Shown here one piece after another: positions 60,475-64,000 of a stretch of DNA of 64,000 bases. The notes beneath the pieces are model-generated. The model was not told the DNA's origin. It was given only the letters and a program-made list of their open reading frames with translations, and did not search any database. Source of the stretch: Pseudomonadota bacterium. GTDB taxonomy: Bacteria > Bdellovibrionota > Bacteriovoracia > Bacteriovoracales > Bacteriovoracaceae. How positions within the stretch are numbered: the first letter of the stretch is position 1; each line of letters starts with the position of its first letter. The stretch spans positions 32,624 to 96,623 of the forward strand of contig JAIYDL010000022.1 of the NCBI GenBank assembly GCA_027487515.1, written 5' to 3'. The position numbers were made by a program, and so were the translations under genes.

Positions 60475-60755
60475 GCCTCGGTCTCCCCAAGTAGTTCCAG
60501 GCAAAGAGAGAAGTTCTTTGCAGCTGCGGCGGCTTCGAGCTCCGTTGCTAGAATTGCCAGTTCTCCAAAACCGTAGGGAACGGCAAAGCCTCTCCATGTG
60601 TGACACACCTGTTCAATCGTCCTAAGATCACCTTCCGCAAGAGCGGCGTGAAGCTTCACGAGCTCCTCTTCCCGCGAGAGCTTGAACTCAGCGCTAAAAG
60701 CACCCAGCCCGGTGAAGGGAATCTCGGTCGATGGATCTTTAAGGATTCTTTTCAT
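60456..60755 (-). CDS. Hpt-domain phosphotransfer protein
   Basis: A protein of 99 residues that is one Hpt helical bundle. The phospho-accepting His is in CHTWRGFAVPYGFGEL, with Arg in place of the usual Lys. It would carry phosphate between the C-terminal receiver of the hybrid kinase and the OmpR-type regulator. Its end overlaps the kinase gene by 19 bases on the opposite strand, and its start is 67 bases from the divergent regulator gene. Confidence 0.85.
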   Translation of the reverse strand: MKRILKDPSTEIPFTGLGAFSAEFKLSREEELVKLHAALAEGDLRTIEQVCHTWRGFAVPYGFGELAILATELEAAAAAKNFSLCLELLGETEAYLSSK

Positions 60756-60808
60756 AAAACTCTTAGGTCAGAAGTGTCTTAACTGTACCAAAGACAGAGT
60801 GGTCAAGA

Positions 60809-60814
60809 TATAGT
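60809..60814 (+). promoter_or_regulatory. -10 box TATAGT before the response regulator
   Basis: TATAGT lies eight bases before the ATG at 60823, which has no ribosome site. The leader would be at most one or two bases. Confidence 0.4.
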
Positions 60815-60822
60815 TCTCTCAA

Positions 60823-61518
60823 ATGGATAAGATACTGCTCGTTGAAGATAGCAAAGAAATTTACCAAATGGTGCTTCAAAGTGTTTCCCAGGTGGCAGAG
60901 CTTACCTGGGCCACCTCCATTCAAGAGGCGAAGTCGGTCCTAGCGCAATCTACCTTCAGTCTTATGATCCTCGACGTGGATTTACCTGATGGAAACGGGA
61001 TTGAGTTTTGCTCGAGCATCCAGACCAGTCATTCTCACATTCCGGTGTTTTTCCTGACGGCCCATTTGAACCTTTCCGACAAAGTGATGGGGTTCTCCGC
61101 CGGTGCTGATGATTACATCACGAAGCCCTTCTCTCCCCTCGAACTCCGGGCACGGATCGAAGGTCGGATTCGGAAAAGTAAGCTTCACAGTGGCCAATCC
61201 GACCTCATGAAATGGAAAGAAATTCAGATCCGGAAAGGGCAGCATGAAGTCCTGATCTTGGAGAATGGTGAGTTAAAGAAGATTGATCTGACGTCGCTCG
61301 AATTTAAGATTCTTCTTTACCTCGCGAGCCGCCACGGTCAGGTTGTAGATCGGGATCAGATCCTGAATGATATCTGGGGAAAGGACGTTCATGTCTACCA
61401 GCGGTCGGTGGATACCCATGTGAGTAAACTTCGGAAAAAATTGGGTGAGGCATCTTCTGTTCTCGAATCCATCCATGGCTCCGGTTACAAATTTAATCCC
61501 TCACCCGCTGAAAGCTAG
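60823..61518 (+). CDS. OmpR/PhoB-family response regulator
   Basis: A protein of 231 residues. The receiver has ILLVEDSKEIY, Asp in LMILDVDLPDGNG, Thr in FFLTAH and Lys in ITKPFSPLELRAR. The C-terminal winged helix is of the OmpR type (LTSLEFKILLYLASRHGQVV, DQILNDIWG, VDTHVSKLRKKLG, SIHGSGYKF). It is the likely output of the adjacent phosphorelay. Its stop overlaps that of the convergent CsbD-like gene by four bases (CTAG). Confidence 0.94.
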   Translation: MDKILLVEDSKEIYQMVLQSVSQVAELTWATSIQEAKSVLAQSTFSLMILDVDLPDGNGIEFCSSIQTSHSHIPVFFLTAHLNLSDKVMGFSAGADDYITKPFSPLELRARIEGRIRKSKLHSGQSDLMKWKEIQIRKGQHEVLILENGELKKIDLTSLEFKILLYLASRHGQVVDRDQILNDIWGKDVHVYQRSVDTHVSKLRKKLGEASSVLESIHGSGYKFNPSPAES

Positions 61519-61736
61519 ACTTTCACTGGGATGGGTTCGGTAGGCACTAGTTTCTTGGGAGAAAAAGAGTTGATGAAGCCGTTGAGCGCTTTATACATTT
61601 CAGATTTTTTCTTCCCGACATAGTCTTTGATCGAACCTGTGAGGTACTGAACTTTGCCTTCGGTCTGAAGCTTTTCATCTTCTAGGAGTTTGCCGGCCTG
61701 TTCTTTGATGGTTCCGGTAATTGTGTCTTTATTCAT
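61515..61736 (-). CDS. CsbD-family stress protein
   Basis: A protein of 73 residues. The N-terminal 45 residues match the CsbD pattern (ITGTIKEQAGKLLEDEKLQ, then GSIKDYVGKKK), followed by a C-terminal extension with PTEPIPVKV. CsbD-like proteins are small, abundant under osmotic or general stress; their molecular job is unclear. The gene is last of three in an operon. Confidence 0.82.
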   Translation of the reverse strand: MNKDTITGTIKEQAGKLLEDEKLQTEGKVQYLTGSIKDYVGKKKSEMYKALNGFINSFSPKKLVPTEPIPVKV

Positions 61737-61903
61737 GCGAGATCCTTTGGTTTGGTTGGCATCAATCTATTCAGGTCTGTCTTAGAGACCTTCTCGAGAT
61801 TGATCCGGTAGTATTTCACGGGAACAACTTTTTTTTGTTCCACGATTTTTGGTTTTACAAATTCTTCGGGTAAGATTTCCACGGGGTCTGTAAGCTTGGT
61901 CAT
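61733..61903 (-). CDS. Small 56-residue protein between DUF1328 and CsbD genes
   Basis: From the ATG at 61903 an open frame of 56 codons (MTKLTDPVEILPEEFVKPK at the start, LMPTKPKDLA at the end) runs to a TGA that overlaps the CsbD start as ATGA. AGGA lies six bases before the ATG. The product is charged, with many Lys, Val and Glu and no hydrophobic segment, so it is likely cytoplasmic. The junction with CsbD and the position in the operon support it as a gene. Function unknown. Confidence 0.6.
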   Translation of the reverse strand: MTKLTDPVEILPEEFVKPKIVEQKKVVPVKYYRINLEKVSKTDLNRLMPTKPKDLA

Positions 61904-61912
61904 AGTGATCCT

Positions 61913-62095
61913 TTAGAGTTTGAGACCTTTCCTGTCGCCTCTGAGCATTCCGCCGAGGAGTGAAAAGAAACAGAGTGCTATAAATATGAAGAATACGATT
62001 CTCGCCATTTCAGCGGAAGCTTCAGCGAGCCCGCCGAATCCAAGGACTCCCGCGATCAGGGAAAAAACAAAAAAAACCAAAGTCCATCTCAACAT
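61913..62095 (-). CDS. DUF1328-family small membrane protein
   Basis: A protein of 60 residues with two membrane segments: LRWTLVFFVFSLIAGVLGFGG and IVFFIFIALCFFSLLGG, with the conserved GLAEASAEMARI between. This is the YtjA/DUF1328 pattern. An AAGGA site lies before the ATG. Such proteins often accompany CsbD and other stress genes, as here. The signal for its expression is probably upstream at 62096-62200. Confidence 0.88.
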   Translation of the reverse strand: MLRWTLVFFVFSLIAGVLGFGGLAEASAEMARIVFFIFIALCFFSLLGGMLRGDRKGLKL

Positions 62096-62275
62096 AAAAA
62101 TCCTTAGAAATGATTAAAAGCCTACTTGGATACTAACCACTTATCGGCTCTGGAACATCAGATGGGGGTGGAGAATGTGTGTAGTTTTTAACACATTTAT
62201 TAAAACTCTCCTCCAAGCTCGGTCTCGTGATTCTGATTAGACTCTACCTATCAAACCATCTTGAAGGAGATAGAA

Positions 62276-63649
62276 ATGAAGAAACACGTAATTACGGTAC
62301 TTAGTAGCGCTGCCCTAGGAGTCCTCATGAGTTGTTCTCATAGTGTGAAACCTGTGGCCCTAGCCTCGAACACGAACCCCGCCGATGAGATCTCTGCTCA
62401 AAGCGCTTTGATCGACAAGGCCTACACAGCTCAAGTCGATGTCCTTGCCCCGGATCAGTTTAACGACGCGCTCCGATACTTAAGGGAAGCTAAGGAAGAG
62501 AAGACCGACGGTGCTCCTTCGAAAGAGATCCTGGAAAACATTTCTTACTCCCGAGCGTACCTCCAGAAAGCGACGAAGGAGGCAGAATCTGCACGGCAAC
62601 AGACATCGCAGATCATCATGGCACGCAAGAAAGCCATTCTTGCAGGGGCCCGATCATTCCCGCAGATGCTGGCGAAGGTCGATAAGAAACTCATCGGTTT
62701 CACAGACGCTTCAAAAATTTCGATTCCCATGGCGGAAAGAAACGCTCTTCAAGATGAGTACTCAGCACTTGAACTCCACTCCATCGTTCAGGCGAACTTA
62801 GGTCCGGCGAAAGAATCTCTGAGAGCTGCGCAGGAGGATGATGCTGAAGTCATCACTCCGAAAGCGTACAAGGAAGCTATGAATAAAGTGACCATCGCTG
62901 AGAAGTTTATTGAAACTGACAGACACAGCTCTGAACAGATCCGGAAGCTTTCTCTAGAGGCGACGACTGCGGCGAACCGAGTTATCTCTCTTCTCCGATC
63001 AGAAAAAGTTTCAAGGAACCAATCTCCGGAGCAAAGGGCCGTCAACCTCGAGAAAAAGAATATTGCTCTCGCAGAATCGAAGAACGCCACAGCAGAAGTC
63101 GTCGAAGAATCTCTTCGGAAAGATGATGAGATTGCCCATCAGAACAACATCTTAACTGAGAAAACTGAGTCTCTCACCTTGGCAACGAAGCAGAATTCCG
63201 AGTTCAAAGCGAAGGCGATCGATGAGCTTGCCGTGAGAACTGCGGCTGCACGCTTCAGCACCGACGAAGCCGACGTCTATCGCCAGGACGGTGTCCTCAT
63301 CATCCGTCTCAAATCGATGAACTTTGCCACCAGCAGCTCCGAACTCCCTTCGAGGTCCCTCGATGTCCTTGCGAAGGTTAAAGAAGTCATCATGGGTTTC
63401 GGCCCCGGGAAGGTCACAGTCGAAGGACACACGGACAGTATGGGTCAGGCCACACGAAACCAGAAACTCTCTGAGCAGCGGGCACAGTCAGTGGCAAAGT
63501 ACTTCAGTTCCGATGATACGCTCATGAACTACGAGATTAATTCGTTAGGTTTTGGATACACCAAGCCCTTGGGAACGAATAAGACTTCGGCCGGACGATC
63601 ACAAAATCGCCGGGTCGACATCCTGATTAAGCCGAACCAATCTATCTAA
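62276..63649 (+). CDS. OmpA-family lipoprotein with DUF4398-like coiled region
   Basis: A lipoprotein of 457 residues from the ATG at 62276; AAGGAG is eight bases upstream. The lipobox is ALGVLMSCSH (Cys at about 20). Residues about 40-300 are Ala/Glu/Lys-rich helices with a DUF4398-like start (AQVDVLAPDQFNDALRYL). The OmpA domain lies in about 320-455 (VEGHTDSMGQATRNQKLSEQRA, then NRRVDI) and should bind peptidoglycan. It therefore bridges the outer membrane and cell wall. It may respond to the same envelope stress as its neighbours. Confidence 0.9.
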   Translation: MKKHVITVLSSAALGVLMSCSHSVKPVALASNTNPADEISAQSALIDKAYTAQVDVLAPDQFNDALRYLREAKEEKTDGAPSKEILENISYSRAYLQKATKEAESARQQTSQIIMARKKAILAGARSFPQMLAKVDKKLIGFTDASKISIPMAERNALQDEYSALELHSIVQANLGPAKESLRAAQEDDAEVITPKAYKEAMNKVTIAEKFIETDRHSSEQIRKLSLEATTAANRVISLLRSEKVSRNQSPEQRAVNLEKKNIALAESKNATAEVVEESLRKDDEIAHQNNILTEKTESLTLATKQNSEFKAKAIDELAVRTAAARFSTDEADVYRQDGVLIIRLKSMNFATSSSELPSRSLDVLAKVKEVIMGFGPGKVTVEGHTDSMGQATRNQKLSEQRAQSVAKYFSSDDTLMNYEINSLGFGYTKPLGTNKTSAGRSQNRRVDILIKPNQSI

Positions 63650-63660
63650 GACATAGGGCA

Positions 63661-63691
63661 AGCATGAATTTGAAACCGAAATTTTCATGCT
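63661..63691. repeat. Imperfect inverted repeat after the OmpA-family gene
   Basis: AGCATGAA and TTCATGCT form an 8-bp stem extended imperfectly inward by TTT/AAA. There is no T-run after it. It may be a weak terminator or part of the mobile remnant to the right. Confidence 0.45.
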
Positions 63692-63735
63692 CTGTGCTAA
63701 GTATCCAGACAGTTGATTTTAAATTCATACAAGAC

Positions 63736-63775
63736 CAAGTGCATGCTCCGACGAACAGTACGAATCATGCACTTG
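63736..63775. repeat. 10-bp perfect inverted repeat near the transposase remnant
   Basis: CAAGTGCATG and CATGCACTTG are separated by 20 bases and followed by ATTTTCTT on the plus strand. It lies 28 bases beyond the stop of the transposase-like frame. It could be a terminator for the OmpA-family gene or an element-end structure. Confidence 0.45.
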
Positions 63776-63802
63776 ATTTTCTTAAACCATCCAAACTGCC
63801 CT

Positions 63803-64000
63803 CTAAGATTGGTGATTCTCCTGCGGCACTAGTATGGCGTTGTAGTAGTACATGAAGATGTCCAGGTGGTCCTGGAGTCGACGAGGGTCCTTGGTCGTGC
63901 ACCACGTCTTTCGGATCAAGCGGTTAACATTCGCTCGAAGAGTCGCACATGTGTGATTCACCATAAAAAGCGGGTCGAAGCGCAGCTTCTTGAGTTCCCC
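63803..64000 (-). CDS. Transposase-like protein, C-terminal fragment (cut by window edge)
   Basis: An open frame of 65 codons enters from the right edge and stops at 63803. The residues HTCATLRANVNRLIRKTWCT followed by TKDPRRLQDHLDIFMYYYN resemble the C-terminal end of DDE-type transposases. The family is not certain (IS1-like or an unclassified group). The start and catalytic core are outside the window. Confidence 0.45.
   Translation of the reverse strand, partial: GELKKLRFDPLFMVNHTCATLRANVNRLIRKTWCTTKDPRRLQDHLDIFMYYYNAILVPQENHQS

Noticed and set aside
63664..63855. Open frame of 63 codons on the plus strand after the OmpA-family gene
   Set aside because: It crosses two inverted repeats and the transposase-like frame on the other strand, and has no recognisable features.
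1..64000. CRISPR array
   Set aside because: No run of short exact repeats with regular spacers and no cas genes. The only dispersed repeats are the degenerate tRNA flank copies.

Overview
The window is a gene-dense bacterial chromosome segment, most likely from a Bdellovibrionota (Bdellovibrio/Bacteriovorax-like) or related deltaproteobacterial lineage. That placement is an inference from gene content: many small secreted Cys-rich proteins and outer-membrane barrels, a secreted repeat protein of the beta-sandwich type I associate with Bdellovibrio, a PrkA kinase, twitch-domain radical SAM enzymes, and the block rplU-rpmA-obgE-rsfS-rlmH-gpmI-pfkA. No 16S gene or other decisive marker is present. 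The chromosome is compact: many start/stop overlaps, several convergent genes overlapping at their stops, and a recurrent leaderless promoter layout (-10 hexamer, six bases, start codon).

Region 1 (1-9496) is a candidate lipid synthesis and export locus. A minus-strand operon encodes a CDP-archaeol-synthase-like cytidylyltransferase, a UbiA prenyltransferase and a PEP-synthase-type phosphotransferase (cut by the left edge). Divergent to it is a plus-strand operon with two FtsX-type permeases, an ABC ATPase, a LolA-like periplasmic protein and an outer-membrane barrel. It meets a second PEP-synthase-like phosphotransferase tail to tail.

Region 2 (9710-24841) has two paralogous radical SAM loci flanking a housekeeping core. 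In both, a radical SAM enzyme with a long N-terminal domain overlaps a separate small protein that carries the SPASM auxiliary cluster motif, so the usual fused architecture is split. Each locus also has a twitch-domain radical SAM enzyme with its auxiliary motif at the N terminus. The core between them holds L21, L27, ObgE, RsfS, RlmH, GpmI and PfkA.

Region 3 (24903-42839) holds glutamate dehydrogenase, secreted proteins, a kinase-acetyltransferase fusion, parAB, nadA with its cysteine desulfurase and a degenerate metallophosphatase lipoprotein, an FGE-like membrane protein, prkA with an RluA-type synthase, a response regulator and a HAD phosphatase.

Region 4 (about 43-52 kb) begins at a tRNA-His gene and is AT-richer. 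The sequence from the tRNA 3' end through its terminator recurs about seven times in increasingly degenerate form, separating small cargo units (AAA ATPase, VOC protein, HxlR/GST/nitronate monooxygenase, TraB-like lipoprotein, membrane and secreted proteins). No integrase is visible, and three cargo genes look frameshifted or deleted. I read it as an array of cassettes accreted at one tRNA.

Region 5 (52-64 kb) has a subtilase, two TetR-controlled small operons with visible palindromic operators, a lipid-type acyltransferase, a split phosphorelay (hybrid kinase, Hpt, OmpR-type regulator), a CsbD/DUF1328 stress operon containing an unlisted 56-codon gene, an OmpA-family lipoprotein and a transposase fragment at the right edge.
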